A stretch of DNA of 31,332 bases from Bacillota bacterium (GTDB taxonomy: Bacteria; Bacillota; Clostridia; Lachnospirales; Lachnospiraceae). Below are positions 1-8,601 of the stretch, one piece after another. A program made the position numbers and the translations under genes. How positions within the stretch are numbered: the first letter of the stretch is position 1; each line of letters opens with the position of its first letter. The stretch covers positions 1-31,332 of the forward strand of contig JAEZTJ010000038.1 in NCBI GenBank assembly GCA_023421505.1. Direction: 5' to 3'. The notes beneath the pieces are model-generated. The model was given only the letters and a program-made list of their open reading frames with translations, had not been told where the DNA came from and ran no database searches.

Positions 1-1128
1 CTCGTATGCCGCCCAATCAGTCACATCAGTAAATGCATAGATTTCTAAAGGAATACCATTTTCAGTAGGTGGAAGTTGGCGAACCATAATCGGCATATCC
101 TTAAGAAGCCTAGGGAAATTCATTAAATAAGTTTGAATATAGACACGAAAAGTTCCTATATTAGTAAGATTTCTTCCATTTATTTTAAGTTCACTATTAA
201 TATTTTGTTGATTATTATATGCCAATATTTCCTTTTCCTTCTCAATGATATAATCCCTTATATAATGAATTCTTTTAAATTTTTCAAGCATTATAGGTGA
301 GCAAAAACAAATACTATTTACATCCAGATAAATGGAACGTTTGATACGCCTACCGCCAAATTCCGTCATACCTCTCCAATTCTTAAAGGCATCAGAAACC
401 AAAGCATATGCTGGCAGGGTAACTATTGTTTTATCAAAATTCTGTACCTTTACAGTATTTAAGGTAATATCTATGACATCACCATCAGCACCGTATTTAC
501 TCATTTCAATCCAATCCCCTATCCGCAGCATATCATTAGAGGTTAGCTGAATTCCAGCGATAAAGCCTAAGATGGAGTCCTTAAACACAAAGGAAAATAC
601 AGCCGCAAAAGCACCAATTCCTCCTAACATTAGTAAAGGATTTTGATCCATCAAGGTTCCAATAATCACAATACCAATTACAATATAAAAAACAATTTTT
701 ACAACCTGTAACAGCCCCTTAATTGGTCTTACTTTGGAGATTGGATAGGTTCTGTAAATTGCATCGATTGAATCAAGCAAAGAATTAGTTACAAAAAATA
801 TAACAATCAGTATATATATGACTGCTCCCCGGTGAACCAAGGTCTGTACCTGTGACGTATTAAAGGTCGGCGCAAAGATATACACAATAATACCAGGAAT
901 AATATTGGCCAGTCTTGTAAAAACCTTACGCTCTAATAAAATATCATCCCATTGATATTTATTCTTCTTTATAATACGGGAAAATATCTTTAAAATAACC
1001 TTCTTTGTGATTAAATTAGCTATTAAAGAAATTAATATAATACCAGCAACCAATATCAGATAAGATAAATACCAGGCAATATCCTCTTTGATGTTAGCAT
1101 TCATCAGTAAATTGTGTATATAGTTCAT
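1..1128 (-). CDS. YbdG-like mechanosensitive ion channel (MscS superfamily), 3' end outside window
   Basis: The reading frame is open from an ATG at 1128 to the left edge of the window (376 codons, no stop), so the C-terminus is missing. I translated it by hand. The N-terminal part has several hydrophobic segments. A glycine/alanine-rich pore-helix stretch (LGGIGAFAAVFSFVFKDS) is followed by the MscS beta domain (GDWIEMSKYGADGDVIDIT). The C-terminal part contains LMNFPRL, MVRQLPPTENGIPLEIYAFT and DWAAYE, which closely resembles E. coli YbdG (MscM), an inner-membrane channel involved in osmotic downshock. A GGTCC-type weak ribosome site with AGAAAGG lies about 10 bases before the ATG. The family call is firm; the YbdG subgroup is from memory of that protein's C-terminus. 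Confidence 0.9.
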   Translation of the reverse strand, partial: MNYIHNLLMNANIKEDIAWYLSYLILVAGIILISLIANLITKKVILKIFSRIIKKNKYQWDDILLERKVFTRLANIIPGIIVYIFAPTFNTSQVQTLVHRGAVIYILIVIFFVTNSLLDSIDAIYRTYPISKVRPIKGLLQVVKIVFYIVIGIVIIGTLMDQNPLLMLGGIGAFAAVFSFVFKDSILGFIAGIQLTSNDMLRIGDWIEMSKYGADGDVIDITLNTVKVQNFDKTIVTLPAYALVSDAFKNWRGMTEFGGRRIKRSIYLDVNSICFCSPIMLEKFKRIHYIRDYIIEKEKEILAYNNQQNINSELKINGRNLTNIGTFRVYIQTYLMNFPRLLKDMPIMVRQLPPTENGIPLEIYAFTDVTDWAAYE

Positions 1129-1260
1129 ATTATTACCGGACCTTTCTTTACTTCTTGATTCCTAATTTTACTATTGAAAAAAATATGTGTCAAATAAAAA
1201 CTGATTTAATCCAGAGTTCTTTCTATATTTATAATAATTTCCTAACTATAGCGAAAAGAA

Positions 1261-1319
1261 AAGGTGCCCTATGCCCGTTAACATATAAAAGTAATTGGGC
1301 ATTGGCACCTTTTTTATAT
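1261..1319 (-). terminator. Terminator of the desulfoferrodoxin gene (bidirectional hairpin)
   Basis: AAGGTGCC (1261-1268) pairs with GGCACCTT (1304-1311), and ATGCCC (1271-1276) with GGGCAT (1297-1302). T-rich tracts follow on both strands. It lies 13 bases after the desulfoferrodoxin stop, so it mainly ends that gene; on the other strand it also shields against read-through. Confidence 0.85.
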
Positions 1320-1331
1320 AATATATTTACT

Positions 1332-1706
1332 TTAAAAATCAGCTTTCCAAAGTCCATGTAAGTTACAGTACTCATAAACTGACCCTGTCTCAACCTCAGG
1401 AAAGACTGCAATTGGCTCCATACCCGGTTTAAGATAGGATATCCAAACCTTATCCTCAGTTGCAAGGGCAATCCACTTTATATAATGTTCAGGTAAGGAG
1501 GGATGCAATACTGATCCGACCTTTACCGTCAGTACTCCATCTTCTTTTATTACTTCAGGTACATGCTTCTCTTTAGAAGCGTCTGTTGTATTTGCATGTA
1601 ATTTTGTCATCTCCTGTCCGCAGCAAGAAAGAGTTCCACCTCCATTTTCAATCACTGTTATCATATTTCCGCATTTCTCACAATAATAAAAATCTACTTT
1701 TGACAT
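1332..1706 (-). CDS. dfx: Desulfoferrodoxin (2Fe superoxide reductase)
   Basis: Superoxide reductase of anaerobes: reduces superoxide to hydrogen peroxide in the cytoplasm with electrons from rubredoxin-type donors. The 124-residue protein has an N-terminal desulforedoxin domain with Fe ligands Cys9, Cys12, Cys28 and Cys29. The C-terminal neelaredoxin-type domain carries the catalytic iron ligands His48 (in EKH), His68, His74, Cys114 and His117 (CNLHG). All expected ligands are present and the length matches the 2Fe class. The start was chosen at 1706 because AAGGAG sits 8 bases before it; an ATG two codons earlier (1712) would be only 2 bases from that site. It is a single gene with its own terminator and an unusual AT-rich upstream region (see 1818-1907). 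Confidence 0.95.
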   Translation of the reverse strand: MSKVDFYYCEKCGNMITVIENGGGTLSCCGQEMTKLHANTTDASKEKHVPEVIKEDGVLTVKVGSVLHPSLPEHYIKWIALATEDKVWISYLKPGMEPIAVFPEVETGSVYEYCNLHGLWKADF

Positions 1707-1817
1707 ATTCATTTCTCCTTTATCATAAAATTTGATTTACCAATATGATTCCGCTTTCTGAAAATTTCATTTTTGTATTCTTGTAATTTATAGCTTTTTT
1801 ATTTCTACAAATATAAC

Positions 1818-1849
1818 TATACGATATACGATATACGATATACGATATA
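1818..1849. repeat. Tandem 7-bp repeat (TATACGA x4 plus TATA)
   Basis: Four exact, contiguous copies of TATACGA followed by TATA, about 110 bases upstream of the desulfoferrodoxin start. Such a short exact tandem array is prone to slippage and could vary between strains. Whether it affects expression is unknown. Confidence 0.9.
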
Positions 1850-1876
1850 TTTTAAAAATTATTATTACTTACCTTA

Positions 1877-1907
1877 TATAATAATAACAATTACTGTTAT
1901 TATTATA
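1877..1907. promoter_or_regulatory. Perfect 13-bp palindrome upstream of desulfoferrodoxin
   Basis: TATAATAATAACA (1877-1889) and TGTTATTATTATA (1895-1907) are exact inverted repeats around ATTAC. There is no T-run, so it is not a typical terminator. Size and symmetry fit a dimeric repressor site. It resembles an AT-rich PerR/Fur-type operator only loosely, so the regulator is not identified. Confidence 0.5.
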
Positions 1908-2213
1908 ATATACTTCATTATAAAAATCAATACTAAATATCATATTTATCAGATAATTATATGAAAAAATAAACAAAATATTATTGATGTCACGATTTAA
2001 TATTATCGTATGAGATATAATATAAATGAAATGATATATAAAAATATTATATCTGTAACCATTATCGTTCTATTTCTTAGCATATTCTAATGATAATATT
2101 TCCAGTGTATGATATACTTTTTTTAATGTCTATTATATCTATGTGAATTAGCTATGATTAAGGCATAAAGTATGGCCAATAAGGAACCATAAGGTAATGA
2201 AGAATTTTGGGTA
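1908..2213. other. AT-rich spacer, no gene recognised
   Basis: About 300 bases of very AT-rich DNA between the palindrome and the repeat before the Ca2+ ATPase gene. I see no ORF with a ribosome site and no convincing promoter hexamer pair. It may hold divergent promoters for dfx and the ATPase. Confidence 0.5.
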
Positions 2214-2338
2214 TTTACGAAAATGATCTCGTTATTAATTACGCAGTAGATACATATTCCTTCGTTCCAACGCTCCTGTGGGCCTTTCGCTTCGGAATAG
2301 TTTTACTGTGACATACGTAAATCAGCTTCGTAATTATC
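2214..2338 (+). repeat. Palindromic intergenic repeat, copy A
   Basis: Imperfect inverted repeat. The left arm holds CAGTAGATACATATTCC (2244-2260) and TTCGTTCCAACGCTCC; the right arm holds GGAATAGTTTTACTGTG (2294-2310). Outer parts containing TTACG also pair. It matches copies B, C and D in order and sequence of blocks. It ends about 30 bases before the ATPase start, so it lies in the promoter or 5' leader of that gene. Confidence 0.75.
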
Positions 2339-2370
2339 AAAGTACAATGTAAAGAAAGAGGTGTTATACT

Positions 2371-5028
2371 ATGTGGTTTTCAAAATCACAGAAAGATGTA
2401 TTGAATGAACTGGGTGTTAATCCGGCAACTGGTCTTTCTGAGGATGAAGTGAAGAAGCGTCTGGAGCAATTCGGCTTGAATAAGTTAAAAGGTAAGCCAA
2501 AGAAAAGTATTCTTACTCTATTTCTGTCTCAATTAAAGGATATGCTGATTTATGTTCTGCTTGCATCGGCTGTAATCACATTTATTATTCATGAGTATGC
2601 TGATTCTATTATTATTTTGCTGGTAATAGTACTCAATGCAGTGATTGGTGTAATTCAGGAATTTAAAGCAGAAAAAGCAGTAGAAGCACTCCAAAAAATG
2701 ACTACCCCAAAATCCTTGGTAAGACGAGGCGGTAAAGCAATTGAGATTAATTCAGAAGAAGTTGTTCCCGGTGATATTGTTATTCTGGATGCCGGTAGAT
2801 ATGTGCCGGCTGATATGAGATTAATTGAAAGTGCTAATCTTCAGATTGAAGAATCGGCCTTAACCGGTGAATCAGTGCCTACTAATAAGAATGCCGATAA
2901 AATATTTTCTGATCCCAAGACTCCAGTAGGTGATAAAGCCAATATGGCTTTTTTATCCACCTTGGTAACCTATGGCAGAGGAGAGGGTATTGTAGTTGCA
3001 ACTGCAATGGATACCGAAATCGGTAAAATTGCAAAAATTCTTGAAGCAGATAATGAGGAAATGACTCCTCTACAGAAAAGACTGGATGAACTCGGCAAAA
3101 TACTTGGATTTTTGGCAATCGGTATCTGTTTGCTGATTTTTGTAATTGCACTAATTCAGGGGCGTGATTTATTTGAAATGTTTTTAACTGCGATCAGCCT
3201 TGCTGTGGCTGCAATTCCGGAAGGTTTAGCTGCAATTGTAGCAATTGTGCTGGCCCTCGGCGTTACAAGAATGTCTAAAATAAATGCAATTGTAAAAAAA
3301 CTTCCTGCGGTTGAAACCTTAGGCTCCGTCAATATAATCTGCTCCGATAAAACCGGTACCTTAACACAGAATAAAATGACTGTAGTAAAGCAATATACCC
3401 TGAATAATTTATCCGATGTAGAAATTACAGCGAAGAATCTTACTGCTTCGCCGGACTCTGCTGAGCTTATTAAATCCCTAGTACTCTGTTCTGATGCAAC
3501 TTATGAAAACGGCCAGGGAACAGGCGATCCAACTGAAATTGCACTGATAATTCTTGGAGATAAATTCAACTTAACTAAAAATCAACTTAATATGAAACAT
3601 AAGCGGGTATCTGAAAATCCATTTGATTCAGACCGTAAGTTAATGTCTACACTGAATGTGGAAGGTAATGGATATCGGGTTCATACAAAGGGTGCTATTG
3701 ATAATATACTAAAATTATCCACTACTACTCTGGTTAATGGAAAGGCTGTTCCCTTAACAGATGAGCTTAAAGCAGATTATCTTCGAATTGCTGAGACAAT
3801 GTCTGATTCAGCTTTGCGAGTACTTGGAGTTGCCTATAAGGACACTTCTTCTATCATTCCTCCTGAGGATATGGAGAGGGACCTTACTGTAATCGGTCTT
3901 GTCGGAATGATAGATCCGCCCCGCCTTGAGGTAAAGGACTCTATACGAGAAGCTAAGATGGCAGGTATTCGCCCTATCATGATAACTGGTGATCACAAGA
4001 ACACAGCGGTTGCAATTGCGAAAGAATTAGGAATTGCAGAAGCAATCGAACAGAGTATTACAGGTTCAGAGATAGATGAGTTATCTGACGAACAATTTGC
4101 CTCACAAATTAATAATTATAGAGTTTTCGCTAGGGTATCACCCGAACACAAGGTTAAAATAGTAAGAGCCTTTAAAGCACAGGGAAATATTGTTTCCATG
4201 ACCGGTGATGGTGTGAATGATGCTCCATCTTTAAAATTTGCTGATATCGGTGTAGCTATGGGTATAACCGGCACAGATGTGGCCAAAGGTGCCAGCGATA
4301 TGATACTGACAGATGATAATTTTACAACTATCGTACATGCAATTGAAGAAGGAAGAAATATCTATAATAATATCAAGAAATCTGTTATTTTCCTTTTATC
4401 CTGCAATTTAGGTGAAGTTATAACCATATTTCTATCCATATTATTAAATTGGCCTATCCCTCTTCTTGCTACCCAGATATTATGGATTAACTTAATTACT
4501 GACTCTCTTCCGGCAATCGCTCTTGGAATAGATCCCGGTGATCGTGATGTTATGAAGCAAAAGCCAAGAAATCCCAAGGAAAGCTTCTTTGCACAGGGCT
4601 CAGGAGTCAGAGCTGTGGTCGGCGGCGTCTTAATTGGTATTTTTACCTTAATTGCTTTTTATTACGGTCTTTGGGAGCATGGATACCAGCTTGGATCAGG
4701 CATGTTGTCAAAAGAAAAATTAGAAGAAGCAATTCCCTATGCGAGAACTATGGCCTTTGTTGTATTAGCAGCTTCGCAGCTCTTCTACTCCTTATCTATG
4801 AGAAATGCTAAAAAATCAATCTTTAAAATAGGACTGTTTTCAAATATATTTCTAATTGGTGCTATCGTTATCGGTATACTATTACAGCTATTAGTAATAT
4901 CCATCCCTGTACTGGCAACTGCCTTCGGCGTTCATAGCATAAGCTTATTAGATTGGTGTATTGTATTAGGTTTTGCTTTAATTCCGTTAATCGTAAATGA
5001 AATAATTAAGGTGTTGAATAGAAAATAG
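2371..5028 (+). CDS. P-type Ca2+-transporting ATPase (SERCA-like, type IIA)
   Basis: ATP-driven cation pump of the plasma membrane, expected to export Ca2+. The 885-residue protein has all P-type landmarks: an N-terminal cation-ATPase domain, TGES (165-168), PEGL in M4 (283-286), the phosphorylated Asp326 in DKTGTLTQ, and TGDGVND (611-617). The Ca2+ ligands of both SERCA sites appear present: Glu284 in M4, Asn679 and Glu682 in M5 (NLGEV), Asn707 and Asp711 in M6 (NLITDSLPA). Plasma-membrane and Golgi types lack the M5 glutamate, so a two-site SERCA-like pump is favoured. A ribosome site AGAGGTG precedes the ATG. It is a single gene with a terminator at 5057. Mn2+ transport cannot be excluded. 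Confidence 0.95.
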   Translation: MWFSKSQKDVLNELGVNPATGLSEDEVKKRLEQFGLNKLKGKPKKSILTLFLSQLKDMLIYVLLASAVITFIIHEYADSIIILLVIVLNAVIGVIQEFKAEKAVEALQKMTTPKSLVRRGGKAIEINSEEVVPGDIVILDAGRYVPADMRLIESANLQIEESALTGESVPTNKNADKIFSDPKTPVGDKANMAFLSTLVTYGRGEGIVVATAMDTEIGKIAKILEADNEEMTPLQKRLDELGKILGFLAIGICLLIFVIALIQGRDLFEMFLTAISLAVAAIPEGLAAIVAIVLALGVTRMSKINAIVKKLPAVETLGSVNIICSDKTGTLTQNKMTVVKQYTLNNLSDVEITAKNLTASPDSAELIKSLVLCSDATYENGQGTGDPTEIALIILGDKFNLTKNQLNMKHKRVSENPFDSDRKLMSTLNVEGNGYRVHTKGAIDNILKLSTTTLVNGKAVPLTDELKADYLRIAETMSDSALRVLGVAYKDTSSIIPPEDMERDLTVIGLVGMIDPPRLEVKDSIREAKMAGIRPIMITGDHKNTAVAIAKELGIAEAIEQSITGSEIDELSDEQFASQINNYRVFARVSPEHKVKIVRAFKAQGNIVSMTGDGVNDAPSLKFADIGVAMGITGTDVAKGASDMILTDDNFTTIVHAIEEGRNIYNNIKKSVIFLLSCNLGEVITIFLSILLNWPIPLLATQILWINLITDSLPAIALGIDPGDRDVMKQKPRNPKESFFAQGSGVRAVVGGVLIGIFTLIAFYYGLWEHGYQLGSGMLSKEKLEEAIPYARTMAFVVLAASQLFYSLSMRNAKKSIFKIGLFSNIFLIGAIVIGILLQLLVISIPVLATAFGVHSISLLDWCIVLGFALIPLIVNEIIKVLNRK

Positions 5029-5056
5029 CTACAACTACCAACCACTATGTAGTAAA

Positions 5057-5112
5057 GAACCTATAGATCCAGCTTTATAATTATCTGTATCTATAGGTTC
5101 AATTTATTTTTT
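5057..5112 (+). terminator. Terminator of the Ca2+ ATPase gene
   Basis: GAACCTATAGAT (5057-5068) pairs perfectly with ATCTATAGGTTC (5089-5100), followed by AATTTATTTTTT. It lies 28 bases after the stop codon. The rest of the spacer up to 5282 shows no gene or clear site. Confidence 0.9.
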
Positions 5113-5282
5113 CACACTCATTATTAATGCATAGGACTATGTCAGTTTATACTGAGGATTCCTTTATCAGATAATTATGTATTTCTTGACAATAACAGTT
5201 AGTATCAGTGTATTCTTATTTAAAAGCTATTAAAGAACATATTTACTCTCTATCCTTTATTCATTATTTTATCTAGGTAAAT

Positions 5283-5413
5283 GTGAAACATTTCAACTAT
5301 AGGTATTGTATATACAGTGATACTATTCAGGAGCGGAAGTTAAGATAACGGAGCGTTGGAGCGGAGGAATAGTATCTACTGTGTATACAATTAAATAGCT
5401 AAATAGTTTCTCG
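5283..5413 (-). repeat. Palindromic intergenic repeat, copy B (best preserved)
   Basis: Core 5306-5390: TTGTATATACAGTGATAC on the left pairs with GTATCTACTGTGTATACAA on the right, continuing through the GAATA/TATTC junction. The centre has three GGAGCG-type blocks. The outer flanks GTGAAAC and AGTTTCTCG also pair. Read on the minus strand, the core runs TATTCC, TCCGCTCC, AACGCTCC as in copy A. It lies between two convergent genes, so it is not tied to a promoter here. Confidence 0.8.
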
Positions 5414-5440
5414 ATTATCTAATTATTTTTTCTATTTAAC

Positions 5441-6166
5441 TTATCTTATTTTTCGAAGGAATCTATGATAGAGAATGCTAATCCATAGAAAGGATATTAA
5501 TATTCCGGCTATGAGAGAAAGTATATCCTGTTTCATAACAAACTTCGCTGTCCAAAAGGAAGGGAGAAAGGATAATGCATATTGTTCTGTACCTTTCAGA
5601 AAAAAAGGTGCCGGTAGGCCCAGAAAAATCAGTCCAGTAAGCTTTGATACTGCCATCCCTTCTACTTTATTCCCAGACAGTGCAGCTACGATCAAGGCCA
5701 TTAGTATACCCAGCAGTGAACCAATAAAGGAAATAGCTAAGTTGTCCAGTAATGAAATTTTTGTTAATCGGAATATGCTAAGTTCAGCAATTGATATTAC
5801 AAAAGCGATAATGGTAGGGATAACTAGTCTGGAAAATAAATATCCATTTTTTCCGATCGGTGTGACCGCAAGATATTTCGAGGTGCCATCATCAATTTCT
5901 CCAAGAATTACATATGCTGCTGCAAAGCAATAAAGGACCGGTGTCAGAGAGCCCAATAATAAATCAAACAATAAATAATATGGTGGTAAGAGTCCGGGTA
6001 AATCGAGATATTTCGTTAATAATTCCTGAATAAAAGGTATTCCGTATCGAAAAAATAAACCGCATAGAATTGGAGCAAAGCAAAGAACCGCTAACATAGC
6101 GTCCTTGAATAACAACTTTATATATTGTATAAATGCTCTATATAATGCTTTTTTACTGCATATCAT
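5441..6166 (-). CDS. ABC-2 type transporter permease (second membrane subunit)
   Basis: Integral membrane subunit of an ABC exporter, about 241 residues with roughly six hydrophobic segments and no soluble domain. The start was placed at 6166 (MICSKKALYRAF) rather than the longer frame opening at 6241: AGGAGGTG sits 8 bases before it, and the ATG overlaps the upstream permease stop as ATGA, typical of translational coupling. It is the last gene of the TetR/ATPase/permease/permease unit. Sequence alone does not reveal the substrate; the two-permease layout resembles drug or antimicrobial-peptide exporters. No clear terminator is visible after it. Confidence 0.85.
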   Translation of the reverse strand: MICSKKALYRAFIQYIKLLFKDAMLAVLCFAPILCGLFFRYGIPFIQELLTKYLDLPGLLPPYYLLFDLLLGSLTPVLYCFAAAYVILGEIDDGTSKYLAVTPIGKNGYLFSRLVIPTIIAFVISIAELSIFRLTKISLLDNLAISFIGSLLGILMALIVAALSGNKVEGMAVSKLTGLIFLGLPAPFFLKGTEQYALSFLPSFWTAKFVMKQDILSLIAGILISFLWISILYHRFLRKIR

Positions 6167-6846
6167 AGCTTCACACCTCCTACACTCTGAAACATCTTTT
6201 TCACTATCACATACGTTATTTGATAGATAAGCAATATCCACCCTATTAATATAAGAAAAGGTAATAATTCGAAACCTTTTTCATCAGTTAATAATCGGAT
6301 AACCACACAACCAGGATGGAGCAGCATATAGGGCTTTTGATATCCGAACAGATAGAATAATGGTGGAAGAAATAATATAATTTCAAATGGCACCGTCACT
6401 ATCATAAATTGATTAAGGCTATTGATTTTTGCAGCTACACTTAGTCCTATCAGGGAAAAGATAACGGAACCCATAAATACGCCGCAAATCACCTGAAAAA
6501 TATTACTGCTTCCAGAAAATAGTGATAATATCACTCCGACAAGAGTTCCAATCAACCCAAGTGAAATCACCTTTGATAGGATATACTCTGATACCTTTAG
6601 CGGTGATACAGCTATAGAGTTTAGTACTCTCTGGCTCTTTTCCAGTAAAACAATTGCTCCCATAAAGAATAATCCCATTGCTGCCGGATCAGTATAAATC
6701 ATAATAATAGCTGCTTTCTCCTTCACAACCTCAGGTAACGCAAATAGTAACAGGATATAAAGAAAAGTCATGATTGTGTATACAAAGTAGAAGCCGTATT
6801 TTACCTGGAAGGCCACGTCGCCCTTAATTATATTTTTTATTCTCAT
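6163..6846 (-). CDS. ABC-2 type transporter permease (first membrane subunit)
   Basis: 227-residue integral membrane protein with about six hydrophobic segments. The pattern (MRIKNIIKGDVAFQ at the N-terminus, then EKSQRVLNSIAVSPLKVSEY between membrane segments) resembles ABC-2 permeases annotated as fluoroquinolone-export type; that comparison is from memory. Its ATG overlaps the ATPase stop by 4 bases (ATGA), and it overlaps the next permease in the same way, so the three transporter subunits should be made together. The two permeases probably form a heterodimer with the ATPase as motor. Confidence 0.88.
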   Translation of the reverse strand: MRIKNIIKGDVAFQVKYGFYFVYTIMTFLYILLLFALPEVVKEKAAIIMIYTDPAAMGLFFMGAIVLLEKSQRVLNSIAVSPLKVSEYILSKVISLGLIGTLVGVILSLFSGSSNIFQVICGVFMGSVIFSLIGLSVAAKINSLNQFMIVTVPFEIILFLPPLFYLFGYQKPYMLLHPGCVVIRLLTDEKGFELLPFLILIGWILLIYQITYVIVKKMFQSVGGVKL

Positions 6847-7697
6847 TGCAACCCTCTCCCCGTTACTTCAATAAAAATATCATTCAAATTAGGTTCACTG
6901 CTATGAATAGAAGTAATCCGGTTGCTCTTAAGCAGTTCCAGTAGCTTCGTATCCTCTCCGGCTTGATTAAGTATACATTCCTTTTTGATTTCTTTTCCTT
7001 CGTTATATGTATAAGTGAGCTTTGACGCCCCTTTTGACATCACCAAATTATGAGGGGTATCCAGTGCTTTTATTTTACCTTCTACAATAAATGCAACTCT
7101 GTCACATAATTCAGCTGCATCCATCATATTGTGCGTTGTTAAGATAATTGTCTTTCCATTCGCTTTTTCCTCTAATATAACATCCTTCATATCCCTGCTA
7201 TTAGAGGGATCAAGTCCGCTGGTTGGTTCATCCAGAAATAGGATATCCGGATTATGCAGTAAAGCTTTAATAAAATTTAGACGTGATTTCATTCCTTTTG
7301 AATATTCGGATACCTTTTTATCTGCATCCTGAAGCAGGCCTACTTTTTGAAGCAGCTCATCTGCACTCCTTAGCTTTTTTGAATAGAGGGAACCAAAAAA
7401 GGAAAGATTTTGTCTGGCCGTTAGCTTCTCATATAAACTCGGAAATTCAAAATCCACACCAATGTTTTCATAAAAGTTGTCTTTATGCTCCTTACTCTCA
7501 ACTCTACTTATTATTGCTGATCCTTTGTAGTTTGTTATAAGACCGGTAAGAATCTTCTGCAAGGTACTCTTACCTGCTCCGGAAGGCCCTAAGAAGCCAA
7601 ATATCTCACCTTTTCCAACTTCAAAATTAATATTCTCCAAAAAAGGTTGCTTTGTGTAACTAAAGTACAAGTTTTTTACCTGTATCATATCATTCAT
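6843..7697 (-). CDS. ABC transporter ATP-binding protein
   Basis: Motor subunit of the exporter. The 284-residue protein has Walker A GPSGAGKST (37-45), a degenerate signature YSKGMKSR (132-139) in place of LSGGQ, Walker B with ILFLDEPTSGLDP (152-164) and the switch histidine in TTHNMMDAAELC. The start overlaps the TetR gene by 8 bases. GGAGG lies 4 bases before the ATG at 7697 and 9 before another in-frame ATG at 7688 (MIQVKNLYFSY); the second spacing and the usual start of such proteins make 7688 a good alternative. A C-terminal stretch of about 70 residues follows the ATPase core, as in DrrA-type proteins. Confidence 0.95.
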   Translation of the reverse strand: MNDMIQVKNLYFSYTKQPFLENINFEVGKGEIFGFLGPSGAGKSTLQKILTGLITNYKGSAIISRVESKEHKDNFYENIGVDFEFPSLYEKLTARQNLSFFGSLYSKKLRSADELLQKVGLLQDADKKVSEYSKGMKSRLNFIKALLHNPDILFLDEPTSGLDPSNSRDMKDVILEEKANGKTIILTTHNMMDAAELCDRVAFIVEGKIKALDTPHNLVMSKGASKLTYTYNEGKEIKKECILNQAGEDTKLLELLKSNRITSIHSSEPNLNDIFIEVTGRGLQ

Positions 7698-8304
7698 CCT
7701 CCAGAATCTGAATTATCAAACCTCTTATCATTAGTCTTAAAGCCTTCTCGAATATTTCCTCACCAATCTCCCTCTTATTAAGTAAAGTCATAAAAATCCC
7801 CCGGAAAGCTCCGCTGAAAGCTGCTAAATCCTTCCCTTCCTTAAGTGGAAGTGTTTCAAACAGCTTCTCCATGCTTAGATCATCCTTTGTTAAATGTTCC
7901 TTCACCTTATCTTCCGGAAGCTTTCTGATCAGTAAATCCAAATCCTTATCAATCATGATCGAAAGAATATCATTTACCTCTTCAAATATATTAACAAAAA
8001 AATCTGTCAGCTTCTCCACGGTAAGATCATCCGATAGCTTTGTCAGCTCAGTTAATAACGTGTTCTGAACCTCATCATGCATATCATTAATTGCATCAAA
8101 CAAAAGAAGCTCCTTCGATTCATAAAATAGATAAAAAGTACCCTTGGGAATATTCACCCGTTTTATTAATTCATCAACCGTAGTCTTCTTTATCCCAAAG
8201 GTAAGCATGCATTTCCTTGCTTCCTCCTTTAGCCTTCTTGTGATATATTCTTTCTCCTTGTCTGTGAGCCTTTTCGGCAAATCCTTCACCTTCTTTCTGT
8301 ACAT
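7690..8304 (-). CDS. TetR family transcriptional regulator
   Basis: 204-residue one-component repressor. The N-terminal helix-turn-helix is clear (GIKKTTVDELIKRVNIPKG then TFYLFYESKELLLFDAI), typical of TetR. The C-terminal ligand domain is not assignable. It is the first gene of the exporter operon and overlaps the ATPase gene by 8 bases, so it most likely represses its own operon until the substrate binds. A 24-bp dyad lies directly upstream of the start and overlaps the promoter. No Shine-Dalgarno sequence is visible before the ATG, and the predicted leader is only about 18 bases. Confidence 0.93.
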   Translation of the reverse strand: MYRKKVKDLPKRLTDKEKEYITRRLKEEARKCMLTFGIKKTTVDELIKRVNIPKGTFYLFYESKELLLFDAINDMHDEVQNTLLTELTKLSDDLTVEKLTDFFVNIFEEVNDILSIMIDKDLDLLIRKLPEDKVKEHLTKDDLSMEKLFETLPLKEGKDLAAFSGAFRGIFMTLLNKREIGEEIFEKALRLMIRGLIIQILEDE

Positions 8305-8305
8305 T

Positions 8306-8357
8306 TGACTATTTATGCTTATTTAGTCATTATAATTCATAAAATTTTTCTTGTCAA
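8306..8357 (-). promoter_or_regulatory. Promoter and probable TetR operator of the exporter operon
   Basis: On the minus strand TTGACA (8352-8357), a 17-base spacer and TATAAT (8329-8334) are full-consensus hexamers. Directly after the -10 box comes TGACTA (8324-8329), 12 bases, then TAGTCA (8306-8311), an inverted repeat spanning the expected transcription start. A TetR dimer bound there would block initiation. Confidence 0.85.
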
Positions 8358-8510
8358 TCTATATTGTATCATTCTAAACTGATTTTTAATAAATCCGAGC
8401 ATGTAATAGTTATACTATTAAGATTACAAAATCACCTCAGGATAATATCCTACATGGATCGAATTAAAAGAGTAAATTTAGATTTTTTACTAATCTATTA
8501 TGAATGAACT

Positions 8511-8543
8511 AAAAAAAGCCTGCAGGTTATTTACCCCGACAGA
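8511..8543 (-). terminator. Terminator of the CLC gene
   Basis: On the minus strand GTCTGTCGGG pairs with CCTGCAGGC (one bulge, two wobble pairs), followed by TTTTTTT (8511-8517). It lies about 60 bases after the CLC stop. The remaining spacer to the TetR promoter shows nothing else. Confidence 0.75.
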
Positions 8544-8601
8544 CCTTTAGGTGATATAGTAGTTTTGTAAATAGACATACACTCCTGCTTATCTGATAAT
8601 T

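Noticed and set aside
1818..1849. Short direct repeats as a CRISPR array
   Set aside because: The 7-bp units are contiguous without spacers; this is a simple tandem repeat.
1877..1907. Named PerR box
   Set aside because: The arms are AT-rich and symmetrical but do not match the usual PerR consensus closely enough to name the regulator.
5475..5933. 152-residue open frame on the plus strand
   Set aside because: It lies wholly antisense to the well-supported ABC permease, has no recognisable motif and no ribosome site.
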